Assembly (NCBI GenBank): GCA_016875195.1
Contig: VGRY01000001.1
Location: forward strand, 1 to 64,000
DNA from: Deltaproteobacteria bacterium
GTDB taxonomy: Bacteria > Desulfobacterota > BSN033 > UBA1163
Reading direction: 5' to 3'
Length of the DNA stretch: 64,000 nt
Notes under the pieces: generated by a model
Database searches by the model: none
Seen by the model: only the letters and a program-made list of their open reading frames with translations
What the model was told of the DNA's origin: nothing
Shown: piece by piece, positions 43,883 through 52,725 of the stretch
How positions within the stretch are numbered: the first letter of the stretch is position 1
Layout: every line of letters begins with the position of its first letter
Program-made: the position numbers and the translations under genes

Positions 43883-43895
43883 GTGAACCTCCTAA

Positions 43896-44088
43896 TAAAA
43901 AGTTCCAATAACCAAATTCCAAGCTCCAAATAATAACCAATGACCAATAACTCAATCACCAAAACCCTCTCACTTTTATCCTCTCCCCCGTACTCGGGGG
44001 AGAGGGGAGGAGGAGGGGTATATTATGTTTTGGATATTGGTGATTGGAATTTATTTGGTTATTGGTGCTTGGTGTTTGGAATTTTCAT
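43896..44088. repeat. Word-array palindrome (CCAAAT/ATTTGG family) running into a coding end
   Basis: TTCCAATAACCAAATTCCAAGC on the left and TTGGTGATTGGAATTTATTTGG and TATTGGTGCTTGGTG on the right, with a CTCTCCCCCG/CGGGGGAGAG hairpin between them. The right arm overlaps the last codons of the molybdopterin subunit gene (44051-46321). Confidence 0.6.
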
Positions 44089-46321
44089 TCTTCCCCTTTC
44101 GGACTGCCTCCAGCACCCTCTCCAGATTCGCAGGCAGAGAATATATTCTTTCCCCAATGGCATCTGCAATAGCATTCAAAATGGCCGGCGCACAGGGAAT
44201 GAGGGCCGGCTCTCCAACTCCCTTCGCTCCAAACGGACCGCTGGGTTCCCGTTCTTCAACAAGAATTGGAATCACCTCCGGAATATCTCTCGATGTCGGG
44301 ATGAGGTAGTCCACAAAGGAGGTTGTCTTTTCCGGGATATATTCTTCCATCAAAGCAAATCCCATTCCCATGGCAACCCCGCCGATGATCTGGCCGACCA
44401 CATTTCTCGGATGGATCGCTCTTCCAACATCGTGGCATGCCACCACACGGATCACCCTCACCTTTCCTGTCTCTGTATCCACCTCCACCTCTGCGAGATG
44501 AGTGGCAAAACCATAAGTGGCATAAGGCGCCCCCTGCCCTGTCTTTGGATCAAGTTTTGTTGTCTCGGGATCAAAGCTTCCTTCACCTCTGATCACCTTC
44601 TGGCTTCTCCTTGCAATTTCCCTGAAGGGGATAGAAATACAGAGTTTCTTTCGATGTTTCACCTCTCCATTCTCAACAAAAAGATCCTCTTCATCTTCAC
44701 AAAGAAGAGAAGCTGCCTCTTTCAGAATCCCTTGTTTCAAATTTTTTATAGCCTGAAGGATGGCATTGCCGGAGATATAAGTTTGACGGCTTGCCGAAGT
44801 GGCTCCCGTATCGGTGGTCAGGGCGGTATCCGCCCGGATGAGCCCGATCTCTTCCAATGGAACTCCGAGCGACTCAGAAGCAATCTGAAGAAGCGCCGTA
44901 TCGGACCCCTGCCCAATATCTGCAGTACCTACAAAAAGGCGAACCTCCCCATCTGGATCGATCTCGATCTGTCCGGTCGAGGGATTGGCAATTCCCGTAT
45001 TGCCGATCCCGTACCACATGGAGCCAATTCCAATGCCCCTCCGAATGTAAAGTTTTTCTGGATCGTTCCTGGAAAAGGTTATTTGATCCCTCCGCTCTTT
45101 CACCTTTCTTAATGTCTCACCAATCCCAACGCTTGCCATCAGGGTCTGTCCCGTGGCTGTTTCTGAACCCGGGATCAATACATTCTTAAGCCGGATTTCA
45201 ATCGGATCCATACCAAGGGCTTGTGCAAGGAGATCCATTTGAGATTCATGAGCAAAAGCCATCTGGGGAACGCCAAACCCCCGCATGGCGCCTGACCAGG
45301 GATTATTCGTATAAGCCATCCGGCTCTTCACCTTCACATTGAGAATCTCATAGGGACCTGTCGCATGAACTGCAGAACGAATTCCCACCGTAGCGCCATA
45401 AGAAGCATACGCTCCTGTGTCGCCCAAAATTTCAACTTCAACCGCGGTCAATTTCCCGTCTCTCTTTGCGCCACTCTTATATTTTATCTTTAACGGGTGG
45501 CGTTTTGAGATCACCTGAAAAACCTCTTCGCGTGAATAAACAATCCTCACCGGCCTCTTCAGATGAAAAGTCGCAAGGGCTAACAGGCATTGGATCGTGA
45601 TATCGAGCCTTCCCCCAAATCCCCCTCCAGTGACAGACTGGATGATCCTCACCCTTTCCAGGGGAAGGTCGAGAAAAGCAGCCACTTCTTTTTGATCGTA
45701 ATGGACATTCTGCGTGGGGCAGACCACGGTCACCCTTCCCTCTTCATCAAGATAGGAAACGCCTGCGTCCGGCTCCATATAGGCATGGTCCACCCAGGTC
45801 GTTTCATAGGTTTCCTCGACGATGACATCTGCGTCTTTAAACCCTGCATGGGCATCGCCTTTGAGGACATTAAATTCGATGAGTAGATTACCGTTTGGAT
45901 GAATCAGGGGGGCATGGGGTTTGAGTGCCTCTTCGGGGTCGTTTACAGAAGGAAGATTTTCATACAGGATAATGACTTTCTTTGCCGCCTCTTCCGCAGC
46001 TTCTTCTGTTTTTGCCACAACAAGCGCCACAGGATCACCGATATACCTCACCCGGTCTCCCGCCAGAACAGATTGATCCTTTGTAATCGTCCCGACCATT
46101 TTTTTCCCGGGGATATCGGCGACTGTGAACACTCTTACAAAACCCTCTACCGCAGCGGCTTCTCCTGTTTCGATCTTTAAGACTTTGGCATGAGGTTTCG
46201 GGCTTCGAACAACTTTCAAATGAAGGGGATCGTTAGCGGAAAGATCCGCCCCATATTTTGCCTGGCCCAAAACTTTCTCCAGTGTATCTACTTTCGGAAT
46301 TTCAATTCCAATCTGATTCAT
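44051..46321 (-). CDS. Nicotinate dehydrogenase-like molybdopterin subunit (xanthine dehydrogenase family)
   Basis: 756 residues in one chain covering both halves of the molybdenum-cofactor subunit; E. barkeri splits this into NdhL and NdhM. Cofactor segments visible are VTGGGFGGR, GAMRGFGVPQ, GTADIGQGSDT and GAKGVGEPA, whose glutamate is the usual catalytic base. The CoxL-type AYRCSFR loop is absent. It should hydroxylate nicotinate at C6 with water as oxygen donor. Its ATG directly follows the stop of the FAD-subunit gene (TAAATG). The last ~12 residues (NSKHQAPITK) are encoded by the intergenic word repeat. Confidence 0.87.
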   Translation of the reverse strand: MNQIGIEIPKVDTLEKVLGQAKYGADLSANDPLHLKVVRSPKPHAKVLKIETGEAAAVEGFVRVFTVADIPGKKMVGTITKDQSVLAGDRVRYIGDPVALVVAKTEEAAEEAAKKVIILYENLPSVNDPEEALKPHAPLIHPNGNLLIEFNVLKGDAHAGFKDADVIVEETYETTWVDHAYMEPDAGVSYLDEEGRVTVVCPTQNVHYDQKEVAAFLDLPLERVRIIQSVTGGGFGGRLDITIQCLLALATFHLKRPVRIVYSREEVFQVISKRHPLKIKYKSGAKRDGKLTAVEVEILGDTGAYASYGATVGIRSAVHATGPYEILNVKVKSRMAYTNNPWSGAMRGFGVPQMAFAHESQMDLLAQALGMDPIEIRLKNVLIPGSETATGQTLMASVGIGETLRKVKERRDQITFSRNDPEKLYIRRGIGIGSMWYGIGNTGIANPSTGQIEIDPDGEVRLFVGTADIGQGSDTALLQIASESLGVPLEEIGLIRADTALTTDTGATSASRQTYISGNAILQAIKNLKQGILKEAASLLCEDEEDLFVENGEVKHRKKLCISIPFREIARRSQKVIRGEGSFDPETTKLDPKTGQGAPYATYGFATHLAEVEVDTETGKVRVIRVVACHDVGRAIHPRNVVGQIIGGVAMGMGFALMEEYIPEKTTSFVDYLIPTSRDIPEVIPILVEEREPSGPFGAKGVGEPALIPCAPAILNAIADAIGERIYSLPANLERVLEAVRKGKNENSKHQAPITK

Positions 46322-47179
46322 TTATCCTGCCAATGCCAATCTTATCGCCCTCACAAACAGGGCCTCTACCACAGGTGCTTTATAGAAAGTGGAATGTCTT
46401 ACTCCACTTCTGTTGATCATCGCCTCGGACACTTTTTGTGAGGCTGTTCTTAACAACACTTCATCAGGAAATTTACCTATTAAAAATTTTTCAACCTCTT
46501 CCAGTCGTTGATGGATCGGCAAAACAGCTCCCGGTGCAATCCGTATATCCCTGATCCTACCCCCCTCCATCCGGGCAAGAAGGGCCACACTTATTCTTGT
46601 GATAGCCATAGCCTCTCTTCTGGCCAACCGAACAAAACCAGTTCTCATATCCGTGGAAAGTTTTTCAAAAGAGATTCGAGCTAAGATTTCATGAGGTTGC
46701 AGGGCCGTCTCATAGGGCCCTCGAATGAGGTCGGCCACGGAGACTTCTCGCTCACCCTGTTGGGACACAACCGTTCCAGTGGCATTTAGTACCAGCAAAG
46801 GGGGAAGGCTATCAGCCGCTGGAGAAGCATTGACGATATTCCCTCCGATCGTTCCAAGGTTTCGGATCTGGGGAGAACCGATTTGAGCGACCGCATCTGA
46901 TAAAATATCTGCGTATTGTCTTACCAGAGGGGAGGAGGCAATCTCTGAATGTGAAACAGCCGCTCCGATGGATAAAACCCCGTCCGACTCTTCAATCCCA
47001 CGGAGTTCCTTCAGATGAGCAATGTCGATGAGTAATGGCGGGGACTGCTCTCCTTGGCGAAGACTGATTACCAGATCCGTCCCTCCGGCAATCACCTTTG
47101 CCTTCCCATCCGCCTCCGAGAGAAAATCACAGGCCTCCTGAAGAGTTTTCGGGATTTTGTAGTCAAATGGAGGAATCAT
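46322..47179 (-). CDS. Nicotinate dehydrogenase-like FAD subunit
   Basis: 285 residues of the CoxM/XdhB FAD-binding family: AGGTDLVISLRQG (FAD), GAAVSHSEIA and NLGTIGGNIVNASPAAD. It passes electrons from the 2Fe-2S subunit to its acceptor, in NdhF of E. barkeri probably NADP+. It has only one cysteine, so it lacks the extra 4Fe-4S cluster of 4-hydroxybenzoyl-CoA reductase HcrB. The ATG at 47179 has no evident ribosome-binding site. It is directly coupled to the MoCo subunit gene. Confidence 0.9.
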   Translation of the reverse strand: MIPPFDYKIPKTLQEACDFLSEADGKAKVIAGGTDLVISLRQGEQSPPLLIDIAHLKELRGIEESDGVLSIGAAVSHSEIASSPLVRQYADILSDAVAQIGSPQIRNLGTIGGNIVNASPAADSLPPLLVLNATGTVVSQQGEREVSVADLIRGPYETALQPHEILARISFEKLSTDMRTGFVRLARREAMAITRISVALLARMEGGRIRDIRIAPGAVLPIHQRLEEVEKFLIGKFPDEVLLRTASQKVSEAMINRSGVRHSTFYKAPVVEALFVRAIRLALAG

Positions 47180-47185
47180 ATAAAA

Positions 47186-47286
47186 TAGTATATCAGGACA
47201 TCAGGTCATCGGGATATCAGGATAAAAGCCTGATATTCTGATACCCTGACATCCTACATCCTGATTACCTGGTCACCTGATCACCT
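47186..47286. repeat. Word-array palindrome (TATCAGG family)
   Basis: ATATCAGGACATCAGGTCATC and GGATATCAGG on the left; CCTGATATTCTGATACCCTGACATCC and CCTGATTACCTGG on the right, between the FAD and 2Fe-2S subunit genes. Confidence 0.6.
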
Positions 47287-47288
47287 TT

Positions 47289-47741
47289 TCATTTTCCTAC
47301 TGCTTCAATCGCTTCAATGATCTGTTGATATCCTGTGCAACGGCAGAGATGGCCGGAGATGGCTTCCTTGATCTCATCTTGAGTAGGATGAGCGTTTCTC
47401 TCTAAAAGAGCTTTAGAAGACATCATTATTCCAGGGGTACAGAATCCACACTGAACTGCCCCATGATCTACAAAGGATTTCTGAAGCGGATGAAGAGCAT
47501 CCTTGCTTCCTAATCCTTCTACAGTTTCAACGCTTCTTCCTTCAACCTTTGGAGCTAAAATAAGGCACGAATTGACAGGGATGTTGTCGAGCAAAACTGT
47601 GCATGCACCGCACTCGCCAATTCCACAGCCTTCTTTCGTTCCAGTCAGCCCCAGTTTCTCCCGTAGAAGTCTCAGCAAAGTCCAATGAGCAGGCGTTTCC
47701 ACCTCTATCATTTTTCCATTCAATGTAAACTTGATTTCCAT
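47289..47741 (-). CDS. Nicotinate dehydrogenase-like 2Fe-2S subunit
   Basis: About 150 residues of the CoxS/XdhC-type double 2Fe-2S family. The plant-ferredoxin cluster is GCGIGECGACTVLL with the distant NSC; the helical-domain cluster is QCGFCTPG and HLCRCTGY. Two electrons pass through it from molybdenum to FAD. The frame is open from 47765, but MEIKFTLNGK at 47741 is the normal family start and has a GAGAA upstream, so I use it; either is possible. Confidence 0.92.
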   Translation of the reverse strand: MEIKFTLNGKMIEVETPAHWTLLRLLREKLGLTGTKEGCGIGECGACTVLLDNIPVNSCLILAPKVEGRSVETVEGLGSKDALHPLQKSFVDHGAVQCGFCTPGIMMSSKALLERNAHPTQDEIKEAISGHLCRCTGYQQIIEAIEAVGK

Positions 47742-47767
47742 TAATTTCTCAATATTAACGGACATGC

Positions 47768-47957
47768 CTAAATCCGAAATCCGAATATCGGGCGAAGCGT
47801 CCTCTTAGGACCAATCCGAAACAAATCCAAATTTTCAAATGACCAAAATTATCAAAACGAACTCTTAGAAATTCGTTTTAATAGATAGAACTATTTAAAT
47901 TTAAAATTTTGGTCATTCGATATTGTTTCGAATTTCGGATTTCGTGCTTCGTATTTC
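47768..47957. repeat. Word-array palindrome (CGAAAT/ATTTCG family)
   Basis: AAATCCGAAATCCGAATATCGGGCG, CCGAAACAAATCC and AATGACCAAAATT on the left; AAAATTTTGGTCATTCG, TTGTTTCGAATTTCGGATTTCG on the right. Confidence 0.6.
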
Positions 47958-49472
47958 TTATTTCTTCGTATATTTCATTGCGAAACCATCATCGAGCGTT
48001 TTGGCTACTCCTTGAAGCGAGGAATGCCAACGACTGATGATCACTTTTTTATCCGTATAGAAATCAATCGCCTCGTTGGCCCTTCCCCGGATATCGCCGA
48101 ACATCGAAATCTTCCGCCCACCCACAGGGAAATAGGCAATGGGGGCTGGAGTCCCGATATTGATTCCCACTTGCCCGACATCGACCAACCGGGCAAACTC
48201 GCGAGCCCAGCCGCCGTTCTCCGTATAGATATTTGCCGTGTGACCATAACGGCTCTGATTGATGATTTCGATGCCTTCCGCAAGATCTTTCACTTTCTTG
48301 AAACAACGGACCGGCCCGAACACCTCTAATTGAAAGATGCGCATCTCAGGTTCTGCCTCAAGAACCGTGGGACCGATAAAGTATCCTTTGGAATATTTAT
48401 CCACTTTTGGATTTCTGCCATCGAGAAGGAGCTTAGCCCCGTCGCTGATTCCCTTATCGACCTCTGCGAGCATCTCATTTAAAGAATCTTTTGAAACAAC
48501 AGGCCCCAGAGTCACCCCTTTCTCCATGCCATAGCCCAGGACCAGTTTTTTGGAAAGGTCGAGGAACTTCTCCTTGGCCCTCTCATAAATCTTCTCAACC
48601 ACCAGCACATTCGATACGGCAAAACATCGCTCCCCCACATGGCCGAAGCAGGAGTCAACGACATTCTGCATCACCTCATCGAGGATGGCATCTTCGGCGA
48701 TCAACACATGATTTTTAGCGCCTCCCTGGCATTGAGCCCTCTTCCCATGATTGATAGCCGTTTTATAGACGCGTTCTCCTACCTCGGATGACCCCACAAA
48801 GGATACTCCAACCGTTCCGGGGTGGGTGACCAGGGCTTCGCCTACTCCACTTCCTGAACCATGAAGAAGGTTAATCACCCCTCTTGGAAACCCGCATTCT
48901 TCGGCAACTTCAATAATTCGTGTAACTGTCATCGGGCAGAGGCGACTCGATTTGACGATCGCTGTATCCCCTGCAGCAAGGGCCCAAACAAAATAGAGGG
49001 CGATCATCGCAGGAAAGTTAAACGGAGGGAGAAACACGAAGGCTCCCAACGGTTCCCGGATATAGACGGTATCGACGCCGGTTCCGACATCCTCAGCGTG
49101 GCTCCCTTTGAGCAATTCCGGTCCTGCACAGGCATGCTCCACATATTCAAGCGCACGGGTGATCTCTCCCCTGGCATCGCTTAAGGTCTTCCCGTTCTCA
49201 TTGACGATCAACTCCGCTATCTCATCCTGATGCTTCTCGAGTTTTTCATGAAAATCGAAAAGAAATTTTGCGCGGCGAGGGGGCGGGGTTCTCCTCCATG
49301 CCCAGAAGGCTTGCTGTGCAACTCTCACTGTCCGGTCGATCTCATCCGGAGTTGTTTCCGGACAAAGAGCAATCACTTCGTCCGTTGCCGGATTTCTGAC
49401 TTCAAGCCACCGATGTGTCTTGGATTCGACCCACTGTCCATTAATAAAATTTTTGAGTTTTCTCACTTCCAT
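47958..49472 (-). CDS. mmsA: CoA-acylating methylmalonate-semialdehyde dehydrogenase-like enzyme
   Basis: 504 residues of the MmsA/IolA aldehyde dehydrogenase group. Seen are NFINGQWVES at the start, PPFNFPAMIALYFVWALA, GGAKNHVLI, and the catalytic cysteine in GHVGERCFAVS. The family oxidises a malonate semialdehyde, loses CO2 and transfers the acyl group to CoA. In this operon the expected aldehyde is 2-formylglutarate, itself a substituted malonate semialdehyde; the same chemistry would give glutaryl-CoA + CO2 + NADH. That is inference. Start at 49472 (MEVRKLKN) with GGAGGGGAG upstream; the 16 codons before it are not conserved-looking. Confidence 0.85.
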   Translation of the reverse strand: MEVRKLKNFINGQWVESKTHRWLEVRNPATDEVIALCPETTPDEIDRTVRVAQQAFWAWRRTPPPRRAKFLFDFHEKLEKHQDEIAELIVNENGKTLSDARGEITRALEYVEHACAGPELLKGSHAEDVGTGVDTVYIREPLGAFVFLPPFNFPAMIALYFVWALAAGDTAIVKSSRLCPMTVTRIIEVAEECGFPRGVINLLHGSGSGVGEALVTHPGTVGVSFVGSSEVGERVYKTAINHGKRAQCQGGAKNHVLIAEDAILDEVMQNVVDSCFGHVGERCFAVSNVLVVEKIYERAKEKFLDLSKKLVLGYGMEKGVTLGPVVSKDSLNEMLAEVDKGISDGAKLLLDGRNPKVDKYSKGYFIGPTVLEAEPEMRIFQLEVFGPVRCFKKVKDLAEGIEIINQSRYGHTANIYTENGGWAREFARLVDVGQVGINIGTPAPIAYFPVGGRKISMFGDIRGRANEAIDFYTDKKVIISRWHSSLQGVAKTLDDGFAMKYTKK

Positions 49473-49505
49473 CGTCACTCCCCTCCACTCAATATGGTTT
49501 GTCTT

Positions 49506-49580
49506 GTAGGGGCAATTCATGAATTGCCCCTACGGTAATTTCGAGATTCGATATTCGAAATTCGGATTTCGAATTTTCAT
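49506..49580. repeat. GTAGGGGCAATTC palindrome plus CGAAAT half array
   Basis: 49506-49533 is a perfect 28-bp palindrome (GTAGGGGCAATTC-AT-GAATTGCCCCTAC). It is followed by TTCGAGATTCGATATTCGAAATTCGG words. Confidence 0.6.
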
Positions 49581-49584
49581 ATAC

Positions 49585-50892
49585 CTACCTTCCCATCATC
49601 GATGGCAGAAAAAGAGCGATCTTTGGGAAAATCGTGATCAGGATCACGATCAGTATCATCGATAGGAGAAAAGGGGCGGCCCCGCGAAAGATCGTCTGCA
49701 TGGGAACGTCCTTCACCACACCCGCAAGCGTATAAACATTCAGCCCCACAGGTGGCGTGATAAGCCCCGCCTCCATCATAATCACGCAGATGACTCCAAA
49801 CCAGATGGGGTCAAAGCCTAACGTCTTGATGACCGGAAAGATGACGGGCATGGTGAGCACCATCATTGAGATCGCATCAAGAAAGCAGCCAAGCATCATA
49901 TAGATCAAGATGATAATGGCAAGGATCAAATACTTGGAAACCTGAAGGCTTGCCATCCAGGATGAGACCGCCATGGGAATGGTCGAAAGGGCGAGAAAAT
50001 AGCTGAACACATTTGCCCCTGCCACTAAGAATAGAACAAGAACAGAGATCCGGGCTGCCTCAAAAAGGGAACTGGACAGATTTCGCAGGGTCAACCTTCT
50101 CTTCAAGAAGATGATGATAAAAAGGGCTAAAGCGCCTATCGCCCCTGCTTCTGTGGGATTGATGAAACCTAAATAGATGCCGCCCATGACGATGAGAAAT
50201 ACCAATACAGTCTCCCAGATTCCTTTCAGGGCCAATAATTTTTCTTTAAAACTGACCGCCTGGGGATTGGAGGGCGCTAAGCTTGGATCCATCTTGACTT
50301 TAAAAAGAATGATGGCAATAAAAGCAAGGGAAAGGAGAATTCCGGGAACAATCCCTGAGATCAAAAGCTTTCCAATGGATTGTTCGGTCAACATCCCATA
50401 GACCACAAAACCCAAACTGGGTGGAATGAGAAAGCTTAGCGTTCCGCCAGCGGCCACTGCGCCCACGGCTAATCTGGGAGAGTAGTTAAATCGTCTCATC
50501 TCCGGAATGGCAATCGTTCCCATGGCGGCAGAAGCGGCTACGGAGGAACCGCTCAGAGCCGCAAAAAAGGCACAGGCGGTGATCGTGGCAATTCCCAGTC
50601 CACCCGGCATTCTCCTGAACCATTTATCAAAGGTGGCGTAAAGTTCTCGAGTGATGCCTGCATTTCCTGCAAATCCTCCCATCAGGATGAAGAGAGGAAT
50701 GATGGTATAGGGATAGAAGGAGGCTGTTTCATACACGGTTTTGGCAATCACAGGGAGAGCTGCATTGACCGAGGCTAAATAACTGATACCCAGAAATCCA
50801 ACTAACATCATGACAAAGGCTATGGGCATCCCTAAGAAGAGGAGAAAGACCAGAAGAATGCTTCCAAGAATACCGACCGTAATCGGGCTCAT
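49585..50892 (-). CDS. dctM: TRAP transporter large permease (DctM type)
   Basis: 435 residues with about 12 hydrophobic segments; typical TRAP-M blocks are GMPIAFVMMLVGFLG, GGFAGNAGITRELY, GGLGIATITACAFFAALSGSSVAASAAMG and INPTEAGAIGALA. It imports a carboxylate with sodium or proton. It overlaps dctQ by four bases and is followed by mmsA, so the likely cargo is the operon substrate, nicotinate or a related acid. Confidence 0.93.
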   Translation of the reverse strand: MSPITVGILGSILLVFLLFLGMPIAFVMMLVGFLGISYLASVNAALPVIAKTVYETASFYPYTIIPLFILMGGFAGNAGITRELYATFDKWFRRMPGGLGIATITACAFFAALSGSSVAASAAMGTIAIPEMRRFNYSPRLAVGAVAAGGTLSFLIPPSLGFVVYGMLTEQSIGKLLISGIVPGILLSLAFIAIILFKVKMDPSLAPSNPQAVSFKEKLLALKGIWETVLVFLIVMGGIYLGFINPTEAGAIGALALFIIIFLKRRLTLRNLSSSLFEAARISVLVLFLVAGANVFSYFLALSTIPMAVSSWMASLQVSKYLILAIIILIYMMLGCFLDAISMMVLTMPVIFPVIKTLGFDPIWFGVICVIMMEAGLITPPVGLNVYTLAGVVKDVPMQTIFRGAAPFLLSMILIVILITIFPKIALFLPSMMGR

Positions 50893-51371
50893 GTTGACCT
50901 CCCTTTCAATTTCCCGAACGAATCAATCAGGTCGAGAAGGAGTTCCAGCCAAAGGAGAAACCCTCCAATGGCAACGAGCAACCGAAAAGGGTACTGGGGA
51001 ATTCGTAACATGTCTGAGACGGTCCGTTCCCGAATCCCCTCGATCCAACCCTGCCAGATAACAATCGAAATGATGAAGAGGCTGAGTAAAAGAGTAAGGA
51101 TGCTGCAGAGCGCTTGAAGGCGGGGAGAAAACCTGGAGGTTAAAAAATTGACCCCCACATGTCCCCTCACCTGCTGGGTATACGCCGCCCCAAGCAGGAT
51201 GAAGACAGCCAGGATATATTCGGATAATTCAAAGGCGCCCGGGACCGTCTTTGCGAAAAATTTTCTTCCCACCACATCCACTGTGGTTAGAAGCATCAAC
51301 GGAAGGAGCAAACAGACCCCCGCTCCACACACATAATAATTGATCCGCTGGATCAGATTTTTGAGATTCAT
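50889..51371 (-). CDS. dctQ: TRAP transporter small permease (DctQ type)
   Basis: 160 residues, four hydrophobic segments, with the family pattern DVVGRKFFAKTVPGAFELSEY and QQVRGHVGVNFL. It forms the membrane complex with DctM. The TGAT-type overlap with dctM shows coupling. A GC-rich hairpin separates it from dctP. Confidence 0.92.
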   Translation of the reverse strand: MNLKNLIQRINYYVCGAGVCLLLPLMLLTTVDVVGRKFFAKTVPGAFELSEYILAVFILLGAAYTQQVRGHVGVNFLTSRFSPRLQALCSILTLLLSLFIISIVIWQGWIEGIRERTVSDMLRIPQYPFRLLVAIGGFLLWLELLLDLIDSFGKLKGRST

Positions 51372-51530
51372 GAGTGATTGACCTTCTATCTCTCTCTTCT
51401 CCTAACTCCCCCTTCCCCCTCTCGGTTTCGAGTCGCAACGACTTATCTTAAGAGGGGGAAGATGGATGGGAGCGTTAGATTGGGAGGGAGGGGTTAATTA
51501 CGAAGCTGAGAGACCGTTAACAATATTGAA

Positions 51531-51552
51531 GGGGCGACCTCCATGTCGCCCC
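51531..51552 (-). terminator. Hairpin between dctP and dctQ
   Basis: GGGGCGAC and GTCGCCCC form an 8-bp stem with a 6-base loop. The minus-strand tail (TTCAATATT) is only partly T-rich, so this may be a partial terminator that lets the binding protein be made in excess. Confidence 0.45.
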
Positions 51553-51587
51553 TTCCCTCCATTCCTTGACTCATTCTTTTTCTAATC

Positions 51588-52655
51588 TCAAGCCCACTCC
51601 CTCGGGAAAGCGACCACTTTAACCCCACGTCTCTCGCATTCTTGGTTATACATCCGGACGACCTCTTTTGCAGGAAGTCCTTTCCCTTCGAGATCAGCGA
51701 CCCACTTTCGAGTGACCTCCCTGAAGCCTTCATACCATTTCTCCGCTTCAGCCGAAGGAAGATCATAAAGGGTCACCCCTTTGTCAGTGATCTCTTTCAT
51801 CATGGTCTTGTAAACTTCTCGGTTGAGTCCTCCTGTGGTTTTGAAGGGGTTCTGGCCAGCTGCCTCGATGATCTTCTTCTGATCATCCGGCAATTTTTTC
51901 CAGCTCTCGAGGTTCATGACCACGCCTTCGGTCACACATCCAAAAGTTGCAACGACTCCATGTTTCGCCACTTCATTTAGCTTGAAGGAAAGAAAGATAG
52001 GGGGGCACGTGACAAGACCATCTATTGTCCCAGTCTCCATGGCAAGGTATACATCCCCCAGTGGCATGAAGATCGGCTCGGCCCCAAGAGCCTTAATATA
52101 ATTGGTTTGATGACCACCCGGTGACCTGACTTTCAACCCTTTTGTATCAGCTAAGGAACGGATAGGTTTTTTGGTCCAAAGAAAAGATTGTATGCAGCCA
52201 TTTAACTCCACCACCTTTACGTCTTTGAACTCTCGATTAAGAATCCTTTCATACATCGCATTTCCGATATCCGTCGCCAGATCTTTTCCATCCACCCACG
52301 CCGCCATGGAGAGGACGTCCGAAAGGGGAAAACGTCCCGGCGTCCAAGTTGCTGTGAAATATCCCATGTCTGAGAGGCCTTTGGCCACAATGTCAAAATG
52401 CTCAGGCCCTTTCCCTAATGCTCCGCCAGCATACATGTTGGAGGTAACCTTGCCTCCGCTCTTCTTTTTAATCTCTTCAAGCATAGGTTCCCAAACAGTT
52501 TTGACCTCTCTGCTCATCGGGGCATGCCATGTGCTGAATCGGATATTCGTCGCCTGAGCGTAAGACAATTCATAAATCCCTACGCCGGCTCCCACCGCCA
52601 CACCACCGATAATCGAATTCTTTAAAAATTCCCTTCTCGTCGTTCCTTCGCACAT
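51588..52655 (-). CDS. dctP: TRAP transporter substrate-binding protein (DctP type), Tat-exported
   Basis: 355 residues. The N-terminus TTRREFLKN is a twin-arginine export signal, followed by a hydrophobic GGVAVGAGVGIYEL core, so it should be exported folded. The mature part shows GLKVRSPGGHQTNYIKALGAEPIFMPLGDVYLAMETGTIDG in pieces, including the conserved arginine (KVRSPGG) that binds a substrate carboxylate. It should capture the acid imported by DctQM. AAGGAGG stands eight bases before the ATG. It is the first gene after the promoter at 52726. Confidence 0.93.
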   Translation of the reverse strand: MCEGTTRREFLKNSIIGGVAVGAGVGIYELSYAQATNIRFSTWHAPMSREVKTVWEPMLEEIKKKSGGKVTSNMYAGGALGKGPEHFDIVAKGLSDMGYFTATWTPGRFPLSDVLSMAAWVDGKDLATDIGNAMYERILNREFKDVKVVELNGCIQSFLWTKKPIRSLADTKGLKVRSPGGHQTNYIKALGAEPIFMPLGDVYLAMETGTIDGLVTCPPIFLSFKLNEVAKHGVVATFGCVTEGVVMNLESWKKLPDDQKKIIEAAGQNPFKTTGGLNREVYKTMMKEITDKGVTLYDLPSAEAEKWYEGFREVTRKWVADLEGKGLPAKEVVRMYNQECERRGVKVVAFPREWA

Positions 52656-52725
52656 ATTTCATTCCTCCTTTCTTTTTATTCCCCCTAACTTAAATGTGAT
52701 AAACATGAGAATCAATATTGTTTTC

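Noticed and set aside
44051-47741. Carbon monoxide dehydrogenase (CoxLMS) or 4-hydroxybenzoyl-CoA reductase
   Set aside because: The CoxL active-site loop AYRCSFR is absent (GAMRGFGVPQ instead), and the FAD subunit has a single cysteine, so it lacks the extra 4Fe-4S cluster of HcrB. The adjacent enamidase supports nicotinate.
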